DNA from: Pelomonas cellulosilytica
Lineage (GTDB): Bacteria; Pseudomonadota; Gammaproteobacteria; Burkholderiales; Burkholderiaceae_C
DNA length: 64,000 bases
Reading direction: 5' to 3'
NCBI RefSeq assembly: GCF_021353265.1
Contig: NZ_JAJTWU010000003.1
Span: 558,001-622,000 of the forward strand
A program made the translations under genes and the position numbers. The notes beneath the pieces were generated by a model. That model did no database searches. It was not told the DNA's origin and saw only the letters and a list, made by a program, of their open reading frames with translations. Shown here in pieces: positions 47,028-55,788 of the stretch. Positions within the stretch are counted from its first letter, which is position 1. Each line of letters starts with the position of its first letter.

Positions 47028-47054
47028 GTATCGGTGCCCAGCCGCCATTCTTGA
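47028..47054 (-). promoter_or_regulatory. Sigma-28 (FliA) promoter for flgMN
   Basis: On the minus strand, TCAA (47054-47051) and ACCGATAC (47035-47028) are separated by exactly 15 bases, the spacing and words of a sigma-28 promoter (consensus TAAA-N15-GCCGATAA). It lies between flgA and flgM, 60 bases upstream of the flgM ATG, where a late promoter for flgMN is expected. Confidence 0.7.
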
Positions 47055-47106
47055 GCGGGATTTGGCGGGTTTTTGCCGTCCATTTCGGCGGTTCGTGGCG
47101 CTTTGC

Positions 47107-47802
47107 TCACAGCGTCAGCTCCACGCGGCGTTCGCCCACGGCCCGACCGCTGGCCACGCGGCCACTCTCGAACCGAACGCGCACCTCCTGGCCCTCCAGC
47201 CCGGCACTCAGCGCCTGGGCCTCGGCCGCGACCGAAAATCCCTCGCCCACGGCATGCACCTGCACCGTCTCGCCGGCGGCAAACCACTGGCGAGACTTGA
47301 GTGACGGCGCGCGCACGGCCTCGGCCGCCGCCACGGGACGGGCCAGCACGCGGCCCAGCAACTGCGCGGGGTCGGTGAAGACGGCGCCAGGTTCGGCCGC
47401 GATGTCGATATCGGCGGCCGCGAGCAACTCTTGAGACAAATTCACGCCAGCCGGCAACGGGCCGGCTGCCACGACGGCGCGGCCGAAGACGGCGACCCGC
47501 ACCGGCACTGTCACGTTCCAGCGCGCCGTCCCCTCCATGCAGCGCAGGCCGATGCGGGTCTTGCCCCACATCGCGAGGCCGGGCGGCAGATAGGGCTGGA
47601 CCTGCTGGCAGGGCGCCAGCCGCAGGCGTGCGTCCAGCGTGCCCACTTCCACGACGACGCGCGTGCCCGCCGGCGCGGCGGCACGGGCCGCCGTCTCGGC
47701 CAGCGCGCGCACGCGTGCCAACAGCGCCGGATCGAGCGCGGTCTGGGCGCGCGCCGGCAGCGTAGCGAGCAGGCAGGCAAGGAGCAGGGTGGCACGGAGC
47801 AT
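47107..47802 (-). CDS. flgA: P-ring assembly chaperone FlgA
   Basis: This 231-residue periplasmic protein helps FlgI form the P ring. It has a signal peptide (1-19, ending PARAQ) and the C-terminal SAF-like region with GRVLARPVAAAEAV, GETVQVHAVGEGFSVAAEAQA and GQEVRVR. It is transcribed away from flgB, the standard arrangement in Burkholderiales. The in-frame start 11 codons upstream is less likely than the ATG at the signal peptide. Confidence 0.93.
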   Translation of the reverse strand: MLRATLLLACLLATLPARAQTALDPALLARVRALAETAARAAAPAGTRVVVEVGTLDARLRLAPCQQVQPYLPPGLAMWGKTRIGLRCMEGTARWNVTVPVRVAVFGRAVVAAGPLPAGVNLSQELLAAADIDIAAEPGAVFTDPAQLLGRVLARPVAAAEAVRAPSLKSRQWFAAGETVQVHAVGEGFSVAAEAQALSAGLEGQEVRVRFESGRVASGRAVGERRVELTL

Positions 47803-47948
47803 GGCCGTCACTCTAGGGACCGGCCCGGCACGCACGAGGGCGGAATTGAGCGGCTTTGGCCCCGCTAATCCCGCTCATGTTTTCGGGGCCGGTCCAGACA
47901 ATTCGCCCCAAAGAGCCGCCCCGGCTGTGCATCTTCGAGGGGCACACG

Positions 47949-48362
47949 ATGCTGAACCGACTGACCGACACGCTGAATTTCCAGACCCAAGCGCTCACGC
48001 TCAGGGCGGAGCGCCAGCGCCTGCTCGCCAGCAACATCGCCAACGCCGACACGCCGGGCTACCAGGCCCGCGACATCGATTTCGCACGGGCGCTGCGCGA
48101 GGCGACCGGCGAGGTCGGTACCCCGGGCGCGATGGCCACCACGCAGCGCGCCCACATCGCGCCGCTGGCGGGCGCGCGCGGCGAAAGCGGCAAGGAATAC
48201 GCGCTGCAGGCGCAGACCAGCCTCGATAGCAACGGCGTCGACATGGACCGAGAACGCGCGAGCTTTGCCGACAACTCGGTGAAGTACGAGGCGACGCTGC
48301 GCTTCATCAACGGCGCCGTGCGCACGACGCTGGACGCGATGAAGTCGCACACGCAGGGCTGA
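47949..48362 (+). CDS. flgB: Flagellar basal-body rod protein FlgB
   Basis: This 137-residue proximal rod subunit opens the flgB-flgH operon. The typical rod motif SNIANADTPGYQARDIDF is at about 29-46, and the helical C-terminus ends with INGAVRTTLDAMKSHTQG. The ATG at 47949 is supported by GAGGGG upstream. The promoter must lie in the 146-base gap to flgA; I see no clear sigma-54 or sigma-28 site there. Confidence 0.95.
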   Translation: MLNRLTDTLNFQTQALTLRAERQRLLASNIANADTPGYQARDIDFARALREATGEVGTPGAMATTQRAHIAPLAGARGESGKEYALQAQTSLDSNGVDMDRERASFADNSVKYEATLRFINGAVRTTLDAMKSHTQG

Positions 48363-48379
48363 GCGAGGAGTAGGCCGCC

Positions 48380-48796
48380 ATGTCGATGTTCCAGATCTTC
48401 AACGTCGCCGGCAGCGCGGTCAGCGCGCAGAGCCAACGGCTGAACGTGGTGGCCAGCAACCTGGCCAATGCCGACACCGTGGCTGGCCCGGACGGCCAGC
48501 CCTACAAAGCGCGCCAGGTTGTCTTCCAGACCACGCTGATGGGCGCGGGCAACGACGGCGGCAACGCCGGCGTGCGTGTGACCAACATCACCGAGGACCA
48601 GACCCCCGGGCGTCGCGTGCTGGACCCCAAGCACCCGCAGGCGGACGCCGACGGCTACGTGACCTACTCCAACGTGAACCCGGTGGAGGAGATGGTCAAC
48701 ATGATCTCGGCGTCGCGCTCCTACCAGAACAACATCGAAGTCATGAGCACGGCCAAGAGCCTGCTGCTCAAGACCCTGCAACTCGGCCAGTCCTGA
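48380..48796 (+). CDS. flgC: Flagellar basal-body rod protein FlgC
   Basis: This 138-residue proximal rod subunit has ASNLANADTVAGPDGQPYKA (about 30-49) and the C-terminal block VNPVEEMVNMISASRSYQNN. It follows flgB after 17 bases with a GAGGAG site. Same operon. Confidence 0.96.
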   Translation: MSMFQIFNVAGSAVSAQSQRLNVVASNLANADTVAGPDGQPYKARQVVFQTTLMGAGNDGGNAGVRVTNITEDQTPGRRVLDPKHPQADADGYVTYSNVNPVEEMVNMISASRSYQNNIEVMSTAKSLLLKTLQLGQS

Positions 48797-48818
48797 CCGC
48801 TGAACGGAACGCCACCCC

Positions 48819-49466
48819 ATGGACCTCACCGCACTCAACGGCACGAGCAGCTCGACGAGCGGCAACGTCACGTCGACGAAGAACGCCGCCGACACGCAGG
48901 ACCGCTTCCTGAAGCTGCTCGTCGCGCAGATGAACAACCAGGACCCGCTCAACCCGATGGATAACGCGCAGGTGACAAGCCAGATGGCGCAGATCCAGCA
49001 GGTGACGAGCCTGTCGACGCTGGACACCAGCATCAAGGGCCTGGGCTCACAGCTCGGCCAGATGCAGGCGCTGCAGTCCATCTCGCTGGTGGGCCGGGAG
49101 GTCAGCGTGCCGAGCGACAAGATCCAAGTCGTCAATGGCATCGCCGAAGCCAGCTACGAGCTCGACAGCGCCGCCAAGACCGTCAAGCTGGAGGTCCTCA
49201 ACGGCGCCGGCGCGGTCATCGACACCCAGCAGCTGGGCGCCCAGGGCCAGGGCCGGCAGACGTTCACGTGGAACGCCGGCAAGCTCGCCGCAGAGGGCAG
49301 CGAGGTCAAGTACCGCATAACCGCCACCAACGGCACCGCCGCTGTGGCGTCGACGACCTATGCCTACGACAAGGTCGATGCCGTCTACAGCGAGGGCGGC
49401 ACCCTCAAGCTCAAGCTCGAACGACTCGGCCCGGTGGACTACACGTCCGTCTCGGCCGTCAACTGA
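48819..49466 (+). CDS. flgD: Hook-capping protein FlgD
   Basis: This 215-residue scaffold caps the growing hook. FLKLLVAQMNNQDPLNPMDN (about 29-48) is the family hallmark, followed by a tudor/FnIII-like beta domain. It comes 22 bases after flgC. Confidence 0.95.
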   Translation: MDLTALNGTSSSTSGNVTSTKNAADTQDRFLKLLVAQMNNQDPLNPMDNAQVTSQMAQIQQVTSLSTLDTSIKGLGSQLGQMQALQSISLVGREVSVPSDKIQVVNGIAEASYELDSAAKTVKLEVLNGAGAVIDTQQLGAQGQGRQTFTWNAGKLAAEGSEVKYRITATNGTAAVASTTYAYDKVDAVYSEGGTLKLKLERLGPVDYTSVSAVN

Positions 49467-49505
49467 AACCGCCTCCCGGCTCCGCACGACAGCAAGGACC
49501 CTCCC

Positions 49506-50816
49506 ATGGCATTCCAGCAAGGCCTCTCCGGACTCAACGCCGCGTCTAAGAACCTCGACGTCATCGGCAACAACATCGCCAACTCCGGGACGTACGGGGC
49601 CAAGTCCTCGCGGGCGGAGTTCGCCGACATGTACGCCTCCGCGCTGAACGGCGCGGGGCAGAACCAGATCGGTATCGGCACGCAGCTGCAGTCGGTGGCA
49701 CAGCAGTTCACGCAGGGCAACATCTCGACGACCGAGAACCCGATGGACCTGGCCATCAACGGCGGCGGCTTCTTTCAGGTCAGCGACGGCGTGAACCCTA
49801 CGCGCTATACGCGCAATGGCCAGTTCAAGGTGAGCAAGGACGGCTTCGTCGTCAACAACGACGGCCTCAAGTTGATGGGATACCCGGCCAACGGTGCCGG
49901 CGTCATCCAGCCGGGCACGGCGCAACCGTTGCAGTTGCCCACAGGCGGCATTCCGCCCGCGGTGACCACGAAGGTGAAGGTCGAATTCAACCTCGACTCG
50001 AGGCTGAAGACCACTGCCCCTGACGGCGGCACCGGCACCGGCATGGACCTGAAGGACAGCACGACCTACAACAACGCCACCTCCATGACGGTGTACGACG
50101 CCAAGGGCCAGGAAGTGGCGGTGACGTTCTACTTCCAGAAGGCCGCCACGGCCGACGACGGCAGCGATACGTGGAACGTCTACGCCACCGCCAACGGCAC
50201 ACCGTTCGAGAGCACCGCGCCCGACGAGAACGGCAACCCGACGGCACCGTACACCGTCATCACCTTCCCGCCCACCGGCGGCTCGCCGATCGACATCGGC
50301 GGCAACCCGCCGGCGTCGATCACGATGGACGTGCCGGCCGGCACCAGCACGCGTGGCAACCCGACGCTGGACATCCCGGGCATCCAGCTCGACCTCACCG
50401 GCGCCACCGAGAACGGCAGCAGCTTCTCAGTGACCAGCCTGACCCAGGACGGCTATGCGCCGGGCCAGCTGACGGGCATCCAGGTCGCCAACAACGGCAC
50501 CGTCCTGGCCCGCTACTCCAACGGCCAGAGCAAGCCGGCCGGCCAGGTCGAGCTGGCCAGCTTCCGCAACCCGCAGGGCCTGCAGCCCCTGGGTGGCAAC
50601 GTCTGGGTGCGTACTGTCGCGTCCGGTGACGCCGTCGTGGGCGTGCCGGGCGACGGCAACATGGGCGCACTGCAGTCCGGCGCACTGGAGGAGAGCAACG
50701 TCGACCTGACCGCCGAGCTGGTCAACATGGTGACGGCCCAACGCGCCTACCAGGCCAATGCGCAGACGATCAAAACGCAGGACCAGGTCCTGCAGACGAT
50801 CGTGAACCTGCGCTGA
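49506..50816 (+). CDS. flgE: Flagellar hook protein FlgE
   Basis: This 436-residue hook subunit has an N-terminal FQQGLSGLNAASKNLDVIGN with NNIANSGTYG, the FlgE core (INGGGFFQVSDG) and a C-terminal helix with LVNMVTAQRAYQANAQTIKT. It is a little longer than E. coli FlgE (402) because of a polar Gly/Pro-containing D1-D2 region (about 160-290). Same operon. Confidence 0.96.
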   Translation: MAFQQGLSGLNAASKNLDVIGNNIANSGTYGAKSSRAEFADMYASALNGAGQNQIGIGTQLQSVAQQFTQGNISTTENPMDLAINGGGFFQVSDGVNPTRYTRNGQFKVSKDGFVVNNDGLKLMGYPANGAGVIQPGTAQPLQLPTGGIPPAVTTKVKVEFNLDSRLKTTAPDGGTGTGMDLKDSTTYNNATSMTVYDAKGQEVAVTFYFQKAATADDGSDTWNVYATANGTPFESTAPDENGNPTAPYTVITFPPTGGSPIDIGGNPPASITMDVPAGTSTRGNPTLDIPGIQLDLTGATENGSSFSVTSLTQDGYAPGQLTGIQVANNGTVLARYSNGQSKPAGQVELASFRNPQGLQPLGGNVWVRTVASGDAVVGVPGDGNMGALQSGALEESNVDLTAELVNMVTAQRAYQANAQTIKTQDQVLQTIVNLR

Positions 50817-50841
50817 TCGCAACGACGGCTGAGGACGCGCG

Positions 50842-51573
50842 ATGGACCGCATGATCTACCTCTCGATGGCCGGCGCGAAAGCCGCCATGCAACGGCAGGA
50901 TGTGCTGTCTCACAACCTCGCCAACGTCTCGACGAACGGCTTCCGCGCGGAGCTGCAGGCCTTTCGCGCCGTGCCCGTACGTGGCGACGGCGCCTCCACG
51001 CGCGCCTTCGCGCTGGAGACGACGATCGGCTACAACGACGCGCCCGGGCCGCTGACACCGACCGGGCGCAACCTCGACGTGGCCATGCAGGGCAAGGCCT
51101 GGCTGGCCGTGCAGGCCAACGACGGTACCGAGGCCTACACCCGTGCCGGCTCGCTGGACGTCAATGCCGAAGGCGTGCTCGTCATGCGCAACGGCATGCC
51201 GGTGCTGGGTGATGGTGGCCCCATCAACGTGCCGCCCAACAGCGAGCTGGGAATCGGCAGCGACGGCACCATCAGCGCCAAGGCCCCCAACCAGCGCCCC
51301 ACGACGATCGGCCGGCTCAAGCTCGTCACCCCCGAAGCCACGACGCAGCTCACGCGCGGCGACGACGGACTGTTCCGCGCCGCCGACGGCGACCTGCCCG
51401 CCGACCCCGCCGCCCGGCTGCAAGACGGTGCGCTGGAAGGCTCCAACGTCAGTCCCGTCGAGACGATGGTCGCCATGATCGCCGCAGGCCGCCAATTCGA
51501 GCAGCAGATGAAGCTGATGCAGATCGCCCAGACGCAGGGGCAGCAATCCGCCAAGTTGCTTGGCAGTCAGTAA
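50842..51573 (+). CDS. flgF: Flagellar basal-body rod protein FlgF
   Basis: This 243-residue rod subunit has MIYLSMAGAKAAMQRQDVLS, HNLANVSTNGFRAE and the C-terminal VSPVETMVAMIAAGRQFEQQ. A GAGGA-like sequence precedes the start. It lies between flgE and flgG with short gaps. Confidence 0.95.
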   Translation: MDRMIYLSMAGAKAAMQRQDVLSHNLANVSTNGFRAELQAFRAVPVRGDGASTRAFALETTIGYNDAPGPLTPTGRNLDVAMQGKAWLAVQANDGTEAYTRAGSLDVNAEGVLVMRNGMPVLGDGGPINVPPNSELGIGSDGTISAKAPNQRPTTIGRLKLVTPEATTQLTRGDDGLFRAADGDLPADPAARLQDGALEGSNVSPVETMVAMIAAGRQFEQQMKLMQIAQTQGQQSAKLLGSQ

Positions 51574-51585
51574 AGAGGCCCCGCC

Positions 51586-52368
51586 ATGATGCGTTCCCTG
51601 TGGATTGCCAAGACCGGCATGGAAGCCCAGCAGACCCAGCTGGACAACATCTCCAACAACCTCGCCAACGTCGCGACCAACGGCTACAAGCGCTCGCACG
51701 CCGTCTTCGAGGACCTGATCTACCAGAACATGCGCCAGGCCGGCGCCAACAGCACCGAGCAAACGACGCTGCCCACCGGCCTGCAGGTGGGCCTGGGTGT
51801 GCGGCCCGTGGCCACGGCGCGCATCTACACGCAGGGCAACCTGCAGCAGACGAGCAACAACCTGGACCTGGCCATCAAGGGCGACGGCTTCTTCCAGATT
51901 CAGATGCCCGACGGCACGAACGCGTACACGCGCGACGGCAGCTTCCAGCTCAATGCCAACGGCCAGATGGTGACGAGCAACGGCTACACCGTGCTGCCCG
52001 GCATCACGATCCCGCAGAACGCGCAGAGCCTGACCATCGGCGCCGACGGCACCGTCAGCGTCACGTTGCCGGGCCAGGCCACGCCGCAAACCGTGGGCCA
52101 GATCCAGCTCGCCAACTTCGTGAACCCGGCCGGCCTCGATCCGAAGGGCCAGAACCTGTTCGCCGAGACGGCCGCCAGCGGCACGCCCAACACCGGCGCG
52201 CCCAACAACAACGGCATGGGCGCGCTGCAGCAGGGTTTCGTCGAGACGTCCAACGTCAATGTCGTCGAGGAGCTGGTGCAGATGATCCAGACGCAGCGGG
52301 CCTACGAACTGAACTCCAAGGCCGTTCAGACCTCCGACCAGATGCTGCAGAAGCTGGCCCAGATTTGA
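51586..52368 (+). CDS. flgG: Flagellar distal rod protein FlgG
   Basis: This 260-residue distal rod protein has [39 protein letters not shown] and the C-terminal [20 protein letters not shown]. Length equals that of E. coli FlgG (260). It is 12 bases after flgF. Confidence 0.97.
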   Translation: MMRSLWIAKTGMEAQQTQLDNISNNLANVATNGYKRSHAVFEDLIYQNMRQAGANSTEQTTLPTGLQVGLGVRPVATARIYTQGNLQQTSNNLDLAIKGDGFFQIQMPDGTNAYTRDGSFQLNANGQMVTSNGYTVLPGITIPQNAQSLTIGADGTVSVTLPGQATPQTVGQIQLANFVNPAGLDPKGQNLFAETAASGTPNTGAPNNNGMGALQQGFVETSNVNVVEELVQMIQTQRAYELNSKAVQTSDQMLQKLAQI

Positions 52369-52379
52369 AGGGTGCCGCC

Positions 52380-53051
52380 ATGAAGAAACTCGTCGCTGTC
52401 GTCGCCCTGCCCGCCCTGCTCGCCGGCTGCGCCACGCCCTATCCGGAGCCGCATGTCGAGATGGCCGCCACGCCGGTCGTCAATTTGCCGCCTGTGCAGC
52501 CGCTGGCGCCTACCAACGGCTCGATCTACCAGGCCGCCAACTACCGCCCGCTGTTCGAAGACCATCGTGCGCGGCTGGTGGGCGACACGCTGACGATCAA
52601 CATCACCGAGAAGGTCTCGGCCACGCAGACCAGCACGAGCGAGCTCAGCAAGAGCGGCACGCTGTCGGCTGGCGTGACGGCCCTGCCCGGCATCGCACCC
52701 AACTCCTTCGGTCGCGCAAGCGCCGGCGCCACATCGGCCAACGACAACAAGGGCAAGGGAAGCAACCAGAACACCAACGAGTTCACCGGCGCCATCACGG
52801 CCGTCGTCACCGGCGTGCTGCCCAACGGGCACCTGATGATCAGCGGCGAGAAACAGATCGGCGTGAACCACAACGTGGATGTGCTGCGATTCTCCGGCCA
52901 GGTCGACCCGCGCATGATCGGTCAGGGCAATGCGGTGCCATCAACGTCCGTCGCCAACGTCCGCATCGAGCAGCGAGGTCGCGGTGCCACGGCCGATGCG
53001 CATGCCGTGGGTTGGCTGTCACGGTTCTTCCTGAACATCGCGCCGAGTTGA
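52380..53051 (+). CDS. flgH: Flagellar L-ring protein FlgH
   Basis: This 223-residue outer-membrane lipoprotein forms the L ring. The lipobox is LLAGC (Cys17); SIYQAANYRPLFEDHRARLVG, GDTLTINITEKVSA and NGHLMISGEKQIGVN are family typical, and it ends in SRFFLNIAPS. It is the last gene of the first flagellar segment; flgI does not follow directly as it does in most relatives. Confidence 0.95.
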   Translation: MKKLVAVVALPALLAGCATPYPEPHVEMAATPVVNLPPVQPLAPTNGSIYQAANYRPLFEDHRARLVGDTLTINITEKVSATQTSTSELSKSGTLSAGVTALPGIAPNSFGRASAGATSANDNKGKGSNQNTNEFTGAITAVVTGVLPNGHLMISGEKQIGVNHNVDVLRFSGQVDPRMIGQGNAVPSTSVANVRIEQRGRGATADAHAVGWLSRFFLNIAPS

Positions 53052-53063
53052 ACGCGCCATCGT

Positions 53064-53131
53064 GGGCGCTCGCGAGTGCCCGCGGCACAGCGCACATCGG
53101 TCACGCCTGCAGCACCGCTCGCGAGCGGTGC
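53064..53131. terminator. Paired palindromes with a CTCGCGAG core between convergent genes
   Basis: GCACCGCTCGCGAGCGGTGC (53112-53131) is a perfect 20-base palindrome. A shorter relative, GGGC-G-CTCGCGAG-T-GCCC (53064-53081), precedes it. Both lie between flgH and the convergent unknown gene and could end transcription from both sides, although no T-run is present. Confidence 0.45.
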
Positions 53132-53142
53132 GCCCAACGACA

Positions 53143-54261
53143 TCAGGACAGATCAAGCTGGATTGATGTGAGCTGGCCAGACAGCATGGTCAACGCCGCT
53201 GACGACCCCACGACGCCCACCGCTGCTGTGTTGTCGTGAATACCGGCGCGCACATCCACCTCGCCAGCCAGCCCGTTGAGCATGATGCCGTCAATGCGGA
53301 CCGTGAAGGTGCCTGGCACGTTCAACTCGGTGTGCCAGATGGCTGGCGCCACGGCGGCGCCCAGCGGCCAGCTCCGGGCGTAGTCGCCGCCGATCGAGAG
53401 GCTGGCCGTCATCAGCAATTCGGCACTCGCCGTCGCACCACCGAGAACGGTGAGCGACCAGAGATATGCCTGGTCGAGCCGGATCGTGGCCGTCATCGAA
53501 AGCTGCGCATAACCCTCGGGCCATTTCATCGTGGTGCCGAGCAGTGCCCGTGAGTCGGTGCCGCCGCCAGCGAACACCGGCGCAAAAGCCGAGGACGCCA
53601 AGCTCAGCCTACCGTCACTGACGGTGGCCGATGGCTGCACGTGCAGATCAGCGACGCCCGAGGTGGCTGAGTCGGGATACGCCCGCTCGTACGGTGCCAC
53701 GGTCATGATGCGCATGGGCGGCGGCGAATGCGGCGCAGGCGGCGGCGGTGCCGGCGCGGGCGCAGGCGCGGGACCGCCATCGTTAGCGCCACCGCCACCG
53801 CCACCGCCACCGCCGTCGCCCGAATCGCCCCCGTTGCCGGGCATCGGCCGCAACGCCGTGATCCCGAATGGCCCAGTCACACCCAGCCACTGCCGCGTTG
53901 GACCGACATGATTCGGGAATGCTGCCTGCAACAACGCCGGGCTGGGTTCGCCGCTGCGCAGACCGGCCTGCGCATGCCAATCCGCAACGTGGACGAGCAC
54001 CTCGCTCTGGCTCACCGCCCGCCAGAGGCCATCAAGCGCTTCACGCGCGTCGGCCTTCAAGCCGAGTCCCGCGCGCAAGCTCTGGCGAGCCTTGGCGAAA
54101 GCCTCGGCATACGCGTCCAGCGCCTTCACGTGGGTGGTGAAGGTCGAATCGGCTGCAAGCGGATTCGCAACGATGCCGGCGTGCCTATCGGCATGGCGTC
54201 GTAGCGCGTCGAGATAGGCGGCAACGCGGTGCGCTCCCGAGTCGTTGGAACAATCGGACAT
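53143..54261 (-). CDS. Two-domain protein of unknown function inside the flagellar locus
   Basis: This 372-residue protein is not recognised. The N-terminal 140 residues look helical (YLDALRRHADRHAGIV, YAEAFAKARQSLRAGLGLKA). A Gly run and an Ala/Pro repeat (about 145-180) form a flexible linker. The C-terminal 190 residues are beta-rich, reading like a sandwich or jelly roll (LMTASLSIGGDYARSWPLG, VPGTFTVRIDGIMLNG). There is no signal peptide. The gene opposes flgH and lies between flgH and flgI, where no gene is usual. A virus-like or polysaccharide-binding tail domain is conceivable, but this is speculation. Confidence 0.65.
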   Translation of the reverse strand: MSDCSNDSGAHRVAAYLDALRRHADRHAGIVANPLAADSTFTTHVKALDAYAEAFAKARQSLRAGLGLKADAREALDGLWRAVSQSEVLVHVADWHAQAGLRSGEPSPALLQAAFPNHVGPTRQWLGVTGPFGITALRPMPGNGGDSGDGGGGGGGGGANDGGPAPAPAPAPPPPAPHSPPPMRIMTVAPYERAYPDSATSGVADLHVQPSATVSDGRLSLASSAFAPVFAGGGTDSRALLGTTMKWPEGYAQLSMTATIRLDQAYLWSLTVLGGATASAELLMTASLSIGGDYARSWPLGAAVAPAIWHTELNVPGTFTVRIDGIMLNGLAGEVDVRAGIHDNTAAVGVVGSSAALTMLSGQLTSIQLDLS

Positions 54262-54471
54262 GACAAGCTCTCCTGGATCAACGCGTCCAGCACCACCCGG
54301 CGCCGGTCCGTATTGACAAGTTAGCTGGCCACCATTTCGCTCACATCATCAACCCACATGCCGTGGCCGAGAGCTCGTCAGCTTTGTGGACGGCGGGCTG
54401 ACAGGCTGGACAACTTGCTGTGACCAAAAGCCTGCCTGCGACAAGCGCCGGCCGCGCATGGCAGAAGCCAT

Positions 54472-55734
54472 TCACCCCTTGATCGACCCCAGGTAATCAA
54501 CCGCCAGGTGGGCCAGCGCCCGCACACCCACCTCCAGTCCGCGTTCATCAACGACGAATCGCGGCGAGTGGTTGGAATAGGCCTTGCTCGGCTCGATGTC
54601 CGGCGGCGTGACGCCGACGAAGAAGAACAGCCCCGGGATCAGTCGCTGGAAGAACGAGAAGTCCTCCGCGCCTGTCGCCTTGGGCACGACCTCGATGCCC
54701 ATGGGCCGCGGGCCAGTGCTGGCCACGCGGGTCAGTGTCGGCACCATCTGTGCGGTGAGCACCGGGTCGTTGAGGGTGACCGGGTAGTTCTTTGTGATGC
54801 AGACCTTGCAGGTGGCCCGCGACGCCGACGAGATGCCCTCGGCCAGCGTCGTGATGCGCTCGTGGATGGCGTCGCGCATGCCCTCGTCGAAGCTGCGGAT
54901 CGTGCCGCGCATCTCGACCGAGTCGGGGATGATGTTCTCGCGCACGCCGCCCTTGATGGCGCCGATGGTGACGACTGCCGGCTCGCGGTTCAGGTCCAGC
55001 GTGCGGCTGACGATGGTCTGCAGGCCCAGCACGATCTGCGCGGACGTGACGATGGGGTCCACACCCAGCCACGGCGCCGCGCCATGCGTCTGCTTGCCGT
55101 GCACGGTGATCTTCAGCTTGTCGGAACTCGCCATCGTCGGCCCCGGCCGATAGCCGATGACGCCCACCGGCTGACGCGACGTGACATGCAGGCCGAAGAT
55201 CGCGCCGGGCGTCGGGTTCTCCAGCGCGCCCTCCTGGATCATCAACGCCGCGCCGCCCTCCTCGCCCTCGGGCGGCATTTCTTCGGCCGGCTGGAAGATG
55301 AACTTCACGGTGCCGGGGATCTGATCGCGCAGACCGGCCAGGATGCTGGCCACGCCCATCAGGATGGCAACATGGCAGTCGTGGCCGCAGGCATGCATGA
55401 CACCGACCTCCTCGCCATTCCACATGGCGCGGGCCTTGGACGCGAACGGCAGGTCCAGCTCCTCCTTGACGGGCAAGGCGTCCATGTCGGCCCGCAGCGC
55501 CACGACACCGCCGGGCTTGCCGCCCCTGAGCAGACCCACCACGCCGGTGTGGGCCACACCCGTCCTGACCTCGTCGAACCCAAGGCTGCGCAGGTGCTCG
55601 GCCACGAGGCTGGCCGTGCGGAACTCGCGGTTGCCAAGCTCCGGATGCTGGTGGATATCCCGCCGCCAGGCAATGACCTCGGCCTCCAGGACCGCGGCGG
55701 CGGCATCGATGCGGTCGGCGAGCGATGTGTCCAT
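54472..55734 (-). CDS. M20-family amidohydrolase (hippurate/amino-acid amidase type)
   Basis: This 420-residue zinc or manganese enzyme matches M20D: RRDIHQHPELGNREFRTA, LRADMDALPV (metal Asp), the HACGHDCHVA block, FQPAEEMPPEGEEGGA and the late GAEDFSFFQ. It probably hydrolyses an N-acyl amino acid. An in-frame GTG six codons upstream is an alternative start. It is the second minus-strand gene inside the flagellar split and looks unrelated to motility. Confidence 0.9.
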   Translation of the reverse strand: MDTSLADRIDAAAAVLEAEVIAWRRDIHQHPELGNREFRTASLVAEHLRSLGFDEVRTGVAHTGVVGLLRGGKPGGVVALRADMDALPVKEELDLPFASKARAMWNGEEVGVMHACGHDCHVAILMGVASILAGLRDQIPGTVKFIFQPAEEMPPEGEEGGAALMIQEGALENPTPGAIFGLHVTSRQPVGVIGYRPGPTMASSDKLKITVHGKQTHGAAPWLGVDPIVTSAQIVLGLQTIVSRTLDLNREPAVVTIGAIKGGVRENIIPDSVEMRGTIRSFDEGMRDAIHERITTLAEGISSASRATCKVCITKNYPVTLNDPVLTAQMVPTLTRVASTGPRPMGIEVVPKATGAEDFSFFQRLIPGLFFFVGVTPPDIEPSKAYSNHSPRFVVDERGLEVGVRALAHLAVDYLGSIKG

Positions 55735-55788
55735 GGCTGGCGACGCTAGCACGCGCCCGGCCGGACGGCTGGGCTATGGTTTCTGGCG

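Noticed and set aside
53728-53830. A GCC-rich tandem tract as a possible microsatellite or CRISPR-like repeat
   Set aside because: It encodes the Gly and Ala/Pro linker of the 53143-54261 protein; units are codon-sized and no spacers exist.
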